Source: Chryseobacterium viscerum (lineage in GTDB: Bacteria > Bacteroidota > Bacteroidia > Flavobacteriales > Weeksellaceae). Taken from it: a stretch of 64,000 nt of DNA. The stretch is taken from contig NZ_PPEG02000005.1 in the NCBI RefSeq assembly GCF_002899945.2, positions 62,001 to 126,000 of the forward strand, in the 5' to 3' direction. The translations under genes were made by a program, and so were the position numbers. The notes under the pieces are model-generated. The model was not told where the DNA came from. It made no database searches and worked only from the letters and a program-made list of their open reading frames with translations. Positions 19,475 to 28,359 of the stretch are shown piece by piece (the stretch's first letter is position 1; the number at the start of each line of letters is the position of its first letter).

Positions 19475-19807
19475 ATGAATTATAGACACAAGAAGGGTTG
19501 GATTTTTTTATTGTTATGTCCACCAGTAATCTTAGCTGCTGTTACATGGATTGTAATGCTGCTTTGGAATTGCCTTCTTCCGGAAATTTTAGGAGTAAAA
19601 ACGATTACATTCTGGCAGGCAATGGGGATACTGATCCTTAGTAAAATTCTTTTCGGAGGCTTCCATTTCGGTAAAGGAATGAAAGATTTTAAGGAAAGAA
19701 AAATGAGAGAAAAAATGGCAAGTTGGTCCCCTGAGGAAAGAGAAAAATTCAAGGAAGTTTGGAGAAATAAGTGCTCAGGAGGATTCTTCAACAGAAACAA
19801 CGAATAA
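19475..19807 (+). CDS. Small membrane protein in ECF sigma operon
   Basis: A 110-residue protein with two predicted transmembrane helices (about 9-30 and 45-65) and a basic cytoplasmic tail (KDFKERKMREKMASWSPEEREKFKEVWRNKC). The tail, rich in Arg/Lys/Glu, resembles heavy-metal-sensor-like (CnrY/periplasmic) segments only loosely. It starts 11 nt after the sigma gene and is certainly co-transcribed. It could act as an anti-sigma or be a product of the regulated operon; sequence alone does not decide. Confidence 0.7.
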   Translation: MNYRHKKGWIFLLLCPPVILAAVTWIVMLLWNCLLPEILGVKTITFWQAMGILILSKILFGGFHFGKGMKDFKERKMREKMASWSPEEREKFKEVWRNKCSGGFFNRNNE

Positions 19808-19898
19808 TTTAAAAACTTTAAAGAAGTAGTAAAGTAAAATTAAAATTCATTCGTCTTTATAAAAAACAAGAAGTAGTAAAATTTAAAATTTTGAAAAA

Positions 19899-20156
19899 AT
19901 GAAAAATTCAGCATTAAAAGGAGCTCTAGGAGCACTAGCCGTTGTGGGTGTAGCATTAATTGCTAAAAAAGCAGTACAAAGAAAAAGATTTATCAAAGGT
20001 ATTTTTGATGAATACGGAATCAAAGAAAAATCGCCTTTCGGACTGGCAGATAAGATCAGAGAAATGAATGAGGAAGACTATCAGGAACTGAAAGGGAAAT
20101 TCAAAAAAGAATTCCATTCAAGATGCTGCAAAAAGGATAATACCTGCGAAGCATAA
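19899..20156 (+). CDS. Small membrane-anchored protein, ECF sigma operon
   Basis: An 85-residue protein. The N-terminal hydrophobic helix (about 5-24, LKGALGALAVVGVALIAKKAV) is followed by a charged helix, KEKSPFGLADKIREMNEEDYQELKGKFKKEF, and a Cys-containing tail, RCCKKDNTCEA. The three cysteines in the last dozen residues could bind a metal. It is the third gene after the sigma factor, and the operon ends in an 18-bp-stem terminator. Function unknown. Confidence 0.7.
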   Translation: MKNSALKGALGALAVVGVALIAKKAVQRKRFIKGIFDEYGIKEKSPFGLADKIREMNEEDYQELKGKFKKEFHSRCCKKDNTCEA

Positions 20157-20184
20157 GAAGTAAAAAACTAAATTGAAATTGTTG

Positions 20185-20227
20185 AACTCCGGCGCGGGAA
20201 GCTTTGCTTCCCGCGCCGGAGTTTTTT
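20185..20227 (+). terminator. Strong terminator of the sigma-factor operon
   Basis: Perfect 18-bp stem AACTCCGGCGCGGGAAGC / GCTTCCCGCGCCGGAGTT with a TTT loop and T-run; unusually GC-rich for the region. Confidence 0.93.
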
Positions 20228-20540
20228 ATTTAAGGATTATACAGATAATACAGGTGGAGGCACATTATAGATCTGCAATGTCAGCTTAATCTGTGGGAAA
20301 ATTATTTTCAACATACAGTTTAGATTCTTTGCTTTGCTCAGAATGACAGAAGCCGTATTAAAATGTTCATTAGTAGAGTGAAATTTTATCGAAGATAAAA
20401 TCCTTGCCTTAAAACATAGTTTATAAATTACTTTCCGCCTTTGCGTTTCCCAACCCTATTTTCCAACTCCAGCTTATGAATTATTGAGATGGGTTCACCT
20501 TCGGTTCACAATGACTTCTGGTCTGTTTTTATTAGCTGAA
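20228..20540. repeat. Composite intergenic repeat region C
   Basis: Contains a reversed GTCATTCTGAGCAAAGC box (20322-20349), an ATTTTATCGAAGATAAAAT hairpin (20382-20400), a CGCCTTTGCGTTTC box (20436-20449) and a reversed GTCATTGTGAACCGAAGGTGAACC box (20490-20515). Same module set and partly the same order as regions A, B and D. No ORF. Confidence 0.6.
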
Positions 20541-20597
20541 ATTTTGTAGCAAATATCAAACGCAAAAAAAAATAAATCCTTATTTTTGTATTGCTCA

Positions 20598-21245
20598 ATG
20601 AAAGATTACTACTATTTTCTCGGTATATCCCAGGATGCTTCGGAAGAAGACGTCAAAAAAGCTTATCGAAAGTTGTCTTTAAAATATCATCCCGATAAGA
20701 ATGACAATGATGATTTCTTTGCTGACCGTTTCCGTGAAATTCAGGAGGCTTACGAGACATTGAGTGATCCGTCCAGAAGACGTACCTATGACCAGAATTT
20801 AGAAAGTCATCAGCGAAGTTTCAGATATAATATTCCGCCTGCAATCAAAACTTTTACAGCGAATAAAATTCATGCGAAAAAAGGAGAGGAGATTATCATC
20901 AACTGGCAGACGAGCAATGCCGATGTGGTGAAAGTATTGCCTTTCGGATTAGAAAAGCCGTATGGAGAAAGGATCTTTAAGATCACAGAATTTAAAGATG
21001 GAAAATTCCAGCTTTTGCTTCATGCAACAAATTCTCTTTTGCACAAAACAGTTGTTCAGGGAATTACCATTACAGAGGTTTTTGAAAATGACTCTGAGAA
21101 GTTCAAAAGCACTGTAGAAGAAATGTTGAAACCACAACCCAGAACGATGATGAACAGGTATGGGCAGCCTAAAATAATGATGCTGATTTGGGGGATTATT
21201 ATAATAGCAGTTGCTATATATATGCTAATCAGAAGTTTCGGTTAG
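20598..21245 (+). CDS. J-domain protein with C-terminal membrane anchor
   Basis: A 215-residue DnaJ-type co-chaperone; start at the ATG 20598. The J domain covers residues 1-65 (KDYYYFLGISQDASEEDVKKAYRKLSLKYHPDK, HPD at about 33-35). A beta-rich middle covers about 85-170 (KTFTANKIHAKKGEEIIINWQTSN). A single hydrophobic helix sits at the C-terminus (about 192-212). No zinc or glycine/phenylalanine-rich region is present, so it is a class III J-protein that probably recruits DnaK to the inner membrane. A TATTTTTG box ends 10 nt before the ATG, so a short or absent leader is possible. Confidence 0.88.
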   Translation: MKDYYYFLGISQDASEEDVKKAYRKLSLKYHPDKNDNDDFFADRFREIQEAYETLSDPSRRRTYDQNLESHQRSFRYNIPPAIKTFTANKIHAKKGEEIIINWQTSNADVVKVLPFGLEKPYGERIFKITEFKDGKFQLLLHATNSLLHKTVVQGITITEVFENDSEKFKSTVEEMLKPQPRTMMNRYGQPKIMMLIWGIIIIAVAIYMLIRSFG

Positions 21246-21246
21246 C

Positions 21247-21396
21247 CTAAGCCATTTTCTTTCTTCCCGGGCATTTTTTGCATCTTTTCCCTTTTTTGAA
21301 CTTTTTGCAGCAAGATTTCTTTTCACAGAACATCTCTTCGTTTTTGAATGAGTAAGGAGCCAAAGGCGCTACTTTAAATGGTACAATCATATTCAT
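21247..21396 (-). CDS. 49-residue Cys/Lys-rich small protein
   Basis: A short ORF convergent with the J-domain gene, one base from its stop codon. It reads MNMIVPFKVAPLAPYSFKNE and then a core with six cysteines and over a dozen lysines or arginines (FCEKKSCCKKFKKGKRCKKC). The pattern C-x5-CC-x8-C-x2-C looks like a small metal-binding or nucleic-acid-binding knuckle. I recall similar flavobacterial hypothetical proteins with the same PLKVGPLAP-like start, so it is probably real. A second in-frame ATG lies two codons in. Confidence 0.62.
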   Translation of the reverse strand: MNMIVPFKVAPLAPYSFKNEEMFCEKKSCCKKFKKGKRCKKCPGRKKMA

Positions 21397-21862
21397 GTTG
21401 CAAATATATTAATTTAGAATAAATATAATTAATAAAATTTCATAAAATTCATAAGCCCTGATGGATAACATCGCAAACCCGCTTTCACAAGGGAAAAACA
21501 AATCCGGATTCTTTACCAGATTGTCTTTTAATTTCTCCAAAAATTGAAGTTAAGCTTAGGTTTTAAGTAAATAAAAGCGAATTTGATAGAAAGAGAAGAT
21601 CACTAACAGTTTGCAGAGTTATTAAATTAATACACAACTATTTTATTGGAGTTAAATTGATCTTTTTTTTGCATATTATGCATGGAATAGGGGTGATCTT
21701 TATTTAAACTAATGTTAACCTTGCCAGAAGTTTATTAAAAATAGAGTAGGTCGAATGGCTTCATTGTTTTTGTGAATTATCACTCATGAAATCCTCTTGT
21801 ACAATCGTTCAAAAAAATGTAATTTTACGAATCTTTTTACAAACAAAATCTAATAAATAAAA
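21397..21862. promoter_or_regulatory. Leader and promoter region of gcvP
   Basis: A gene-free stretch of 466 bp. A likely promoter is TTGT at 21797-21800, a 19-nt spacer and TAATTTTA at 21820-21827, giving a leader of about 30 nt. I see no tandem glycine-riboswitch aptamer (no paired GGAGAG / cGGG core), so gcvP is not visibly riboswitch-controlled. The 49-residue gene reads away from here on the left. Nothing else was recognised. Confidence 0.4.
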
Positions 21863-24721
21863 ATGAATACAGAACAGTTTGTGAGCCGTCACATTTCCCT
21901 TAATGAAGCCGATAAACAGGCGATGTTGGAAAAACTTGGCGTTTCTAGTATTGAAGAGTTAATTTCTCAGACCATTCCATCTTCTATCCGTTTAGAGAAA
22001 GATCTTGAGATCTCGGAACCGCTTTCTGAATACGAAATGTTGAACCACTCAAAAGAATTGGCATCAAAAAATACAGATTATACTAGTTATATCGGTTTTG
22101 GATACCACAACACCCTTTTGCCTTCAGCAATCCAAAGAAATATTTTTGAAAACCCTAGTTGGTATACGGCTTATACTCCGTATCAGGCAGAAATTGCACA
22201 GGGAAGACTGGAAGCTCTTCTTAATTTCCAGACTGTAGTGTGTGATCTTACAGGTTTTGCATTGGCCAATGCATCTTTGCTGGATGAATCTACTGCTGCT
22301 GCTGAGGCGATGCACATGTTCTTCAACAACAGAACGAAAGACCAGAAAAAAGCAGGAGCTAATAAGTTCTTCATTTCTGACCTTGTTCTTCCTCAAACAG
22401 TTTCTGTATTAAAAACAAAAGCTGAAGGATTAGAAATCGAAATCGTAGTAGGAGATCATAAAACACATCAGTTTGATGGTTCTTATTACGGTGTTTTACT
22501 ACAATATCCTGGTAAAAACGGAATCGTTTTAGATTATACAGAAGATATCGTAGACTATAAAAAACTAGACCTTCAGGTAGCAGTTGCTTGTGATCCGATG
22601 GCTTTAGTGAAATTGAAGTCTCCGGCAGAAATGGGAGCTGACTGTGCGGTAGGAACTACACAGAGATTTGGTATTCCTTTAGGATACGGAGGTCCTCACG
22701 CTGCATTTTTCGCTTGTAGAGAAGACTATAAAAGAGATATTCCGGGAAGAATTATCGGGGTTTCTCAGGATATGTACGGAAAACGTGCACTAAGAATGGC
22801 GCTACAGACTAGAGAGCAGCACATCAAAAGAGAAAGAGCAACTTCAAATATTTGTACAGCTCAGGTTCTTTTGGCAGTAATGGCTGGAATGTATGCTGTT
22901 TACCACGGTCCAAAAGGATTAAACTATATCGCAGATCAGATTCACTTTAAAGCAAACGCTTTGAAGAATGGTCTTAAAGCATTAGGATATCAGACAGTAG
23001 AAGAACCTATTTTCGATACGGTGAAAATGACGATGTCTGAAGATGAGAAAGCAAGATTGGTAAGATTGATGCAGGATCACAGACTAAACCTTAACTATTT
23101 TACAGAAGGTGTAGTAAGTATTGCGGTTAACGAAAGTACAACATTAGAGAAATTAAACTATCTGATGGCTTCTTTCGCTCAGTTTAAAGACAAGCAGACT
23201 TTCAAATTAGAAATAAAAGAAGGATACAGTATTCCTGAAGAAAACTTAAGAAAAGACGAAATTCTTACAGAATCAGTTTTCAACAAATACCATACGGAAA
23301 CAGAATTGATGCGTTACATCAAGCGTCTTGAGAGAAAAGATTTATCATTGACACATTCTATGATTTCTTTGGGATCTTGTACGATGAAATTGAACGCAGC
23401 AACTCAGATGTTACCGCTTTCATGGGAGAATTGGGGAGCTGTTCACCCATTTGTACCAGTTAACCAGGCTGAAGGGTACCAGGAAATGATTCGTGAACTA
23501 GAGAAAGATTTGGCAGAAATTACAGGTTTTGCAGGAACTTCTCTTCAACCTAACTCTGGAGCTCAGGGAGAATATGCAGGATTAATGGTTATCAGAGAAT
23601 ATCACATTTCAAGAGGAGACCACCACAGAAATGTAGTATTGATCCCTCAGTCTGCACACGGAACAAACCCGGCTTCTGCTGCTATGGCAGGAATGAAAAT
23701 CGTTGTTGTGAAAAACCTTGAAAATGGTGAAATCGACTTCGAAGATCTTAAAGCTAAAACAGAACTTCATTCAGCAAACTTATCAGCTGTAATGATTACA
23801 TATCCGTCTACTTACGGATTCTTTGATGCTAACATTAAAGAAATTACCAACCTTATCCACGAGCATGGAGGACAGGTATATATGGATGGTGCCAACATGA
23901 ACGCTCAGGTAGGATTTACAAGTCCTGGAAACATCGGAGCTGACGTTTGCCACCTTAACCTTCACAAAACTTTCGCAATTCCTCACGGAGGTGGAGGTCC
24001 TGGAGTAGGTCCTATCTGTGTTGCTAAACACTTGGTTCCTTTCCTTCCTTCTAATGCGAATATCAGAATTGGATCTAAAGAAGCGATTGAAGGTATTTCT
24101 GCTGCACCTTACGGTTCAGGATTGATCCTTAACATTTCTTATTCTTACATCAAGATGCTAGGAACTGAAGGGTTGAAAAAAGCTACAGGACATGCTATCA
24201 TGAATGCGAACTACCTGAAAGAAATTTTAGCAGAGCACTTCCCAATCTTATATTCAAATGAGAATGGAAGAGTAGCTCACGAATGTATCGTAGATTTCCG
24301 TCAGTTCAAATCTTTAGGAATTGAAGTGGCAGATGTGGCGAAAAGATTGATGGATTATGGTTTCCATGCTCCTACCGTTTCTTTCCCGGTTGCAGGTACA
24401 TTGATGATTGAGCCTACAGAATCTGAAAGCAAGTCTGAAATCGACCGTTTTGCAGAAGCATTGATCTCTATCAAAAAAGAAATTGATGAAATTGCCAACG
24501 GAGAAGCAGATGCAGCCAACAACGTATTGAAAAATGCTCCTCACACAGAACAACTGGTGATCTCAGATTCTTGGGATAAACCGTACAGCAGAGAAAAGGC
24601 AGCTTATCCGCTAGAGTGGGTAAGAGACCACAAATTCTTTGCTACTGTAGCAAGAGTAGATGAAGCTTACGGAGACAGAAACTTAGTTTGTACTTGTGAG
24701 CCCATTGAAGCTTATATGTAA
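21863..24721 (+). CDS. gcvP: Glycine dehydrogenase (aminomethyl-transferring), P protein
   Basis: The PLP-dependent P protein of the glycine cleavage system; it decarboxylates glycine and passes the aminomethyl group to the lipoylated H protein in the cytoplasm. At 952 residues it is the fused, homodimeric form: N half about 1-440 (AYTPYQAEIAQGRLEALLNFQT), C half about 470-952 (GSCTMKLNAATQMLPLSW). The PLP lysine is Lys702 in NLHKTFAIPHGGGGPG. SAHGTNPASAAMAGMK and DGANMNAQVG are further signatures. GcvT and GcvH are not adjacent in this window. A terminator follows. Confidence 0.98.
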   Translation: MNTEQFVSRHISLNEADKQAMLEKLGVSSIEELISQTIPSSIRLEKDLEISEPLSEYEMLNHSKELASKNTDYTSYIGFGYHNTLLPSAIQRNIFENPSWYTAYTPYQAEIAQGRLEALLNFQTVVCDLTGFALANASLLDESTAAAEAMHMFFNNRTKDQKKAGANKFFISDLVLPQTVSVLKTKAEGLEIEIVVGDHKTHQFDGSYYGVLLQYPGKNGIVLDYTEDIVDYKKLDLQVAVACDPMALVKLKSPAEMGADCAVGTTQRFGIPLGYGGPHAAFFACREDYKRDIPGRIIGVSQDMYGKRALRMALQTREQHIKRERATSNICTAQVLLAVMAGMYAVYHGPKGLNYIADQIHFKANALKNGLKALGYQTVEEPIFDTVKMTMSEDEKARLVRLMQDHRLNLNYFTEGVVSIAVNESTTLEKLNYLMASFAQFKDKQTFKLEIKEGYSIPEENLRKDEILTESVFNKYHTETELMRYIKRLERKDLSLTHSMISLGSCTMKLNAATQMLPLSWENWGAVHPFVPVNQAEGYQEMIRELEKDLAEITGFAGTSLQPNSGAQGEYAGLMVIREYHISRGDHHRNVVLIPQSAHGTNPASAAMAGMKIVVVKNLENGEIDFEDLKAKTELHSANLSAVMITYPSTYGFFDANIKEITNLIHEHGGQVYMDGANMNAQVGFTSPGNIGADVCHLNLHKTFAIPHGGGGPGVGPICVAKHLVPFLPSNANIRIGSKEAIEGISAAPYGSGLILNISYSYIKMLGTEGLKKATGHAIMNANYLKEILAEHFPILYSNENGRVAHECIVDFRQFKSLGIEVADVAKRLMDYGFHAPTVSFPVAGTLMIEPTESESKSEIDRFAEALISIKKEIDEIANGEADAANNVLKNAPHTEQLVISDSWDKPYSREKAAYPLEWVRDHKFFATVARVDEAYGDRNLVCTCEPIEAYM

Positions 24722-24740
24722 TCTTAGTTTTAGATATAAC

Positions 24741-24771
24741 AAATCCCTTTCATTACTGAAAGGGATTTTTG
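24741..24771 (+). terminator. Terminator of gcvP
   Basis: 12-bp stem AAATCCCTTTCA / TGAAAGGGATTT with TTAC loop, followed by TTGTTTTTG. Confidence 0.85.
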
Positions 24772-24776
24772 TTTTT

Positions 24777-24806
24777 GTCATTGCGAGCGAAGCGAAGTAA
24801 TCTCAA
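24777..24806. repeat. REP-like repeat unit
   Basis: GTCATTGCGAGCGAAGCGAAG...TAATCTC, the solitary form of the box found at 18362, 20490, 45931 and 46068. Such boxes occur in many bacterial genomes. Confidence 0.6.
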
Positions 24807-24816
24807 AGCTCAACAA

Positions 24817-25065
24817 TCATTTATTTTCTCTCCAATAATTATTAGCTGCAGCAATCGTCGCAAATTCTGTAGCAACGGTTTGCCCGATAGCAATCAGCAT
24901 GGAGGCATCATCCGCATATACAGGACGTAGTTTTTCACGAACTGCAGCATCAGGTTGTGTTACTTTAATGATTAATCTTGCCATTTTTACGGCTAATTGT
25001 CGTCCTTCTTCAGGAGTTTTTGTTAATAGAGAATTGTTCGGTACTAATTGGATGGGTTCACTCAT
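24817..25065 (-). CDS. Hypothetical protein (82 aa)
   Basis: The start is taken at the ATG 25063-25065 (MSEPIQLVPNNSLLTKTPEE). An 18-residue upstream extension made of leader sequence is rejected. The protein is soluble and helical (RQLAVKMARLIIKVTQPDAAVREKLRPVYADDASMLIAIGQTVATEFATIAAANNYW), with a short acidic N-terminus. I recognise no family. It follows the Crp/Fnr gene on the minus strand by 84 nt and could be its target. Confidence 0.66.
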   Translation of the reverse strand: MSEPIQLVPNNSLLTKTPEEGRQLAVKMARLIIKVTQPDAAVREKLRPVYADDASMLIAIGQTVATEFATIAAANNYWRENK

Positions 25066-25149
25066 TGTATTACTTTTTTTAATTTTTTTATCTAAATATA
25101 ATTTTATTCTATAACACAAATATAGAAGTCATCATTTCCAATATAAGTA

Positions 25150-25788
25150 TCAAAAGTCACTGATCAATAATTTTATTTTTCTATTATTTTGTGTTAATTT
25201 TTTATCCAGTTCAATCTTTTTCATCAACCTTGAGATGACCTCTCTTGTAGTACCCAGATCATCGGCAATGCTTTGATGTGATATGGCCAGTTCATTCGTA
25301 TTGGAAATTTTTGCTTTTGTTTTCAGATAGTCCCAAAGTCTGTCTTCAAGTTTGTAACAAATAATCTGCTTGGTGGTATGCAGTAAGTCATTGTAATGTT
25401 TCTGAAATTCAGCAATAATGAGGTTGTTGAATGAGGGAAAACGGATCAGCCATTCTTTCGCTTTATCAATAGGGATAAGCAATATAGTCGATTTTCCTTC
25501 CGGAATGGCTGAAAAATCAATAGGATGTTGATTAAACAGATGCACAAAACTGAATATGCAGGAAGATCCTGGCTGAATATAATACAGTAAAAACTGAATG
25601 CCATCTTCTTCACTATATGCTTTTACACTGCCTTCTAAAACGATAGGCAGATAGCGGATCAGCTGCCCTTGTTGTACAATGAACTCTTGGGTAGAGAAGA
25701 TTTTGATGATTCCGGATTTTTCAATTTCTCCTATAAGCTCTTTTCCAAAATCGGGGAGGCATTTTTTAAGAATATTTGTATGGGTCAT
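25150..25788 (-). CDS. Crp/Fnr family transcriptional regulator
   Basis: A 212-residue regulator. The effector barrel covers about residues 15-120 (STQEFIVQQGQLIRYLPIVLEGSVKAYSEEDG) and the HTH about 150-212 (LAISHQSIADDLGTTREVISRLMKKIE). The recognition helix has the Arg-Glu...Ser-Arg spacing of CRP (REVISR), unlike the regulators at 2888 and 8705, so a TGTGA-type half-site could be read. Its leader carries a 24-bp inverted repeat 9 nt before the ATG. It reads toward the 82-residue hypothetical gene. Confidence 0.9.
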   Translation of the reverse strand: MTHTNILKKCLPDFGKELIGEIEKSGIIKIFSTQEFIVQQGQLIRYLPIVLEGSVKAYSEEDGIQFLLYYIQPGSSCIFSFVHLFNQHPIDFSAIPEGKSTILLIPIDKAKEWLIRFPSFNNLIIAEFQKHYNDLLHTTKQIICYKLEDRLWDYLKTKAKISNTNELAISHQSIADDLGTTREVISRLMKKIELDKKLTQNNRKIKLLISDF

Positions 25789-25796
25789 AAATCAGA

Positions 25797-25820
25797 ATGT
25801 CTTTATCATATTGAAGACAT
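25797..25820. promoter_or_regulatory. Inverted repeat ahead of the Crp/Fnr gene
   Basis: ATGTCTT-N10-AAGACAT, two perfect 7-bp arms between 9 and 33 nt upstream of the regulator's ATG. This spacing and the TGT...ACA ends suit a Crp-family dimer, hence a possible autoregulatory operator; an mRNA hairpin is an alternative. Confidence 0.4.
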
Positions 25821-25959
25821 CCGATATCAAAATTATATTATATTCTAATAAAAATAAGATACCTGTTCGAATATTTTTTGTTCTTTTTGCTAGTTCCTTC
25901 TTTAAAATAAAATCACCTCCCAAAATTGAGAGGTGCCTTAGTATTTAAATTCTGCTTTG

Positions 25960-26133
25960 TTATCTTCTTTTAAAGCTATAGGCAAGCAAAATGGCTACCC
26001 CCATAGTAACGCAGGTAATAATTGAAATGGTTTCAATTGAAATTCCACTTTTCATCTGTGTGTTTTCTTTTTCACATGAAAAAAAGAATAATACTGTCAT
26101 GAGTAGACAGATCGAGAGTAATTTTTTGTTCAT
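25960..26133 (-). CDS. 57-residue predicted lipoprotein with a membrane helix
   Basis: A short ORF reading MNKKLLSICLLMTVLFFFSC (lipobox FFSC, Cys20), followed by EKENTQMKSG and a second hydrophobic helix (about 32-52), and ending in KRR. The N-terminal signal with Cys is typical of Bacteroidota lipoproteins. It is co-oriented with, and 75 nt after, the membrane protein at 26208. Function unknown. It lies between two clear minus-strand genes; at 57 residues it would be missed by a 60-residue cutoff. Confidence 0.6.
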   Translation of the reverse strand: MNKKLLSICLLMTVLFFFSCEKENTQMKSGISIETISIITCVTMGVAILLAYSFKRR

Positions 26134-26207
26134 AAATGCATTTGTTTGGTTATGAAAGTTTTACAGCAAAAAGTATACCGAATTTGTAGACTAAATTTTA
26201 GGATATT

Positions 26208-26648
26208 TTAGGCCCTTTCATTCAACTTTCTGGAGACCTTGTCAATGACTGATTGATATTGAAAGTAGCTGACAAATGTGATAAGAATAAAAAATAGGGT
26301 AGGGATTAGAGTCTCTATGATCAAATGACCGACTAGGAAATGTAAAATTAAGAAAAGAATGATGGTGTATATCAAATTAAACAGGATAGGATAAAAAGAT
26401 TCTATCTTGTAGGTTAAAATTTTTGTATTTTCATTATAGATGAAGTATTCTTTACCCGGAGATATCACAAGTGGAGATCTATTTGAAAAATCCAGTTTCA
26501 CGAGACTATCTTTTCCAGTTATGATGTTGCCGTCAATGTTTATATGATCTACTTGTCTTTCCGCAAAAGAATTCTGTACAGCATCAGTAACATTTTTTAA
26601 TGTTTTTCCTTCATTTATTTCTCTTTCAAAAGTATAGTGGAATGCCAT
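26208..26648 (-). CDS. Membrane protein of unknown function (146 aa)
   Basis: The N-terminal part, about 1-80, is soluble (FHYTFEREINEGKTLKNVTDAVQNSF). Two strongly hydrophobic segments follow (about 87-106 and 108-128), then a basic helix ending KVSRKLNERA. I recognise no family. It follows the YggS gene by 31 nt on the same strand, and the AAA ATPase, YggS and this gene probably form one operon. Confidence 0.72.
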   Translation of the reverse strand: MAFHYTFEREINEGKTLKNVTDAVQNSFAERQVDHINIDGNIITGKDSLVKLDFSNRSPLVISPGKEYFIYNENTKILTYKIESFYPILFNLIYTIILFLILHFLVGHLIIETLIPTLFFILITFVSYFQYQSVIDKVSRKLNERA

Positions 26649-26679
26649 GATGATTTTTTACGATTAAATTCCTTTGTCT

Positions 26680-27414
26680 TCAGTTTTTTCCTTCATCCCA
26701 ATAATAGCTGTCCGGATGGATTCTCGCTCCAAAAACAGCAGTCCCCACACGTACAATCGTAGCTCCTTCTTCAATAGCTGTTTCCAGGTCTCCGCTCATT
26801 CCCATGGAAAGCTCTTTCATTTCAACATTGGGAATATTTTCCTGCATAATGTCCTGCTGAATCTTTTTCAGGATTTTAAAACATGCTCTTACTTTCTCGG
26901 TTTCCGCACTGAACAGACCGATCGTCATTAAGCCTTTTATTTTTAATGTAGAGAAGCAGGCAACTTTTCGGGTCAGTTCAATTGCTTCACTGGGATCAAC
27001 TCCGAACTTGCTTTCTTCATTTGAGGTATTCACCTGAATCAAGACATCAATCGTTTTGTTTTCTGCCAAAAGTCTTTGGTGGAGTTTTTCGGCCAATTCC
27101 AGCCGATCTAGAGATTGAACGCAGATAACATCATATTTCAGAATATCTTTAATTTTATTGGTCTGAAGATGTCCTATAAAGTGGTTTTCATGAGGGGTAT
27201 TCTTTAAGTCATCATATTTCTCCTTCAATTCCTGTACTTTATTTTCAGCAATTAAGGTCTGTGAGTACTCCAAAGCGATTTTGATTCGCTCTGCAGAAAC
27301 TGTTTTGGTAGCCAGTAATAGCTTCACTTCGTCAATATTCCTTCCGGATCTTTCACAGGCATTTTTTATCCGGTCGTTAATGACGGCGAGATTGTGGAGA
27401 ATATCTTCTTTCAT
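26680..27414 (-). CDS. YggS/PROSC family PLP-binding protein
   Basis: A 244-residue type III-fold PLP protein that controls free pyridoxal phosphate and amino-acid homeostasis rather than having a known catalytic reaction. The PLP lysine is Lys37 in [13 protein letters not shown]. Other conserved parts are [24 protein letters not shown]-like text and the ending [24 protein letters not shown]. The start ATG overlaps the stop of the upstream AAA ATPase gene by four bases (ATGA), so the two are translationally coupled. Confidence 0.94.
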   Translation of the reverse strand: MKEDILHNLAVINDRIKNACERSGRNIDEVKLLLATKTVSAERIKIALEYSQTLIAENKVQELKEKYDDLKNTPHENHFIGHLQTNKIKDILKYDVICVQSLDRLELAEKLHQRLLAENKTIDVLIQVNTSNEESKFGVDPSEAIELTRKVACFSTLKIKGLMTIGLFSAETEKVRACFKILKKIQQDIMQENIPNVEMKELSMGMSGDLETAIEEGATIVRVGTAVFGARIHPDSYYWDEGKN

Positions 27415-28130
27415 GATGATATTGTTTCTTTCGCTTCCAGTTTTTTGATTAAAGCTGCTTTAACCGCTGTTAGAGCATGGTCTTTTGCTTCGGCAAAAGA
27501 AATAGAATACTTTCTTTCAACCGCTCTCATATCTTCGGGAAATTGACGTAATAATTGATCATAGAAAGTATCCAGAGTCTCAGCAGAAGGCATTTCGTAA
27601 TTGATCTTTAGCTGGAAGCGTCTTAATAGGGCAGTATCAATAATTTCAGGATGATTGGTAGCACAGATTAAAAGCGAATTTTCAGGATAATAATCGATCA
27701 ATTGAATCAAAGTATTAACCAGTCTTCTCATTTCGCCCACATCCTTATCATCACTTCCTCTAGCTTTCCCGATCTGATCCAGTTCGTCAAGAAAAAGTAC
27801 AGATCTTTCTCTGGCAGCTTTATCAAAGATCATTTTAATATTCTGGGAGGTTTCGCCAATACGTGACGAAACGATATTACTCAGATTCAGGATAACGATA
27901 TTTTTCCCTAAAGCATTGGCAATCGCCTTTGCCGTCATTGTTTTTCCGCATCCTGAACTTCCTTGAAGCAGAATCTTATTATTAACCGGAAGACCGTACT
28001 CCTGCAGTTCTTTAACATACGTATGTTCCTTGATAAGCTGGGCAAGATGCTCCTTGTTGTTTTTATCGAGAAATACTTCGTTCAGGGTTACCTCTTCTTT
28101 ATCTTGAATAATAAGGTTATACAGATTCAT
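27411..28130 (-). CDS. AAA family ATPase
   Basis: A 239-residue AAA+ ATPase. Walker A is GSSGCGKT (about residues 56-63), Walker B is VLFLDELDQIGKARG (about 114-128), sensor 1 is ICATNHPEIID (about 160-170) and the arginine-finger region is LLRRFQLKI. The N-terminal ~45 residues are a short helical segment without a recognised recruiting domain. It overlaps yggS by four bases. Single-domain AAA proteins of this type (MoxR/Vps4-like) may be chaperones; the partner is unknown. Confidence 0.88.
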   Translation of the reverse strand: MNLYNLIIQDKEEVTLNEVFLDKNNKEHLAQLIKEHTYVKELQEYGLPVNNKILLQGSSGCGKTMTAKAIANALGKNIVILNLSNIVSSRIGETSQNIKMIFDKAARERSVLFLDELDQIGKARGSDDKDVGEMRRLVNTLIQLIDYYPENSLLICATNHPEIIDTALLRRFQLKINYEMPSAETLDTFYDQLLRQFPEDMRAVERKYSISFAEAKDHALTAVKAALIKKLEAKETISS

Positions 28131-28359
28131 AATGACAATTAAATGATTATTGAATAAACAAAGATAAAACTTTATTAAATGCTGAAAGAAATCCTGAATA
28201 ATAATAAACCGCTAGGCCAGATGGAGGCTGATGATAAATTAAAGATAATGAATTATGAATGAAATATATATACTTTAATATTAAATAGAATGACTTGAAA
28301 ATAGACCCAAACACCGGTAGAAATCTGTGATTAAAAAAAGTAAAGTTCTCAGGTGTAAA

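Noticed and set aside
21397-21862. Glycine riboswitch before gcvP
   Set aside because: No tandem aptamer or conserved core seen; only a promoter-like element.
22124-22396. Minus-strand ORFs within gcvP
   Set aside because: Antisense shadows of the highly conserved gcvP.
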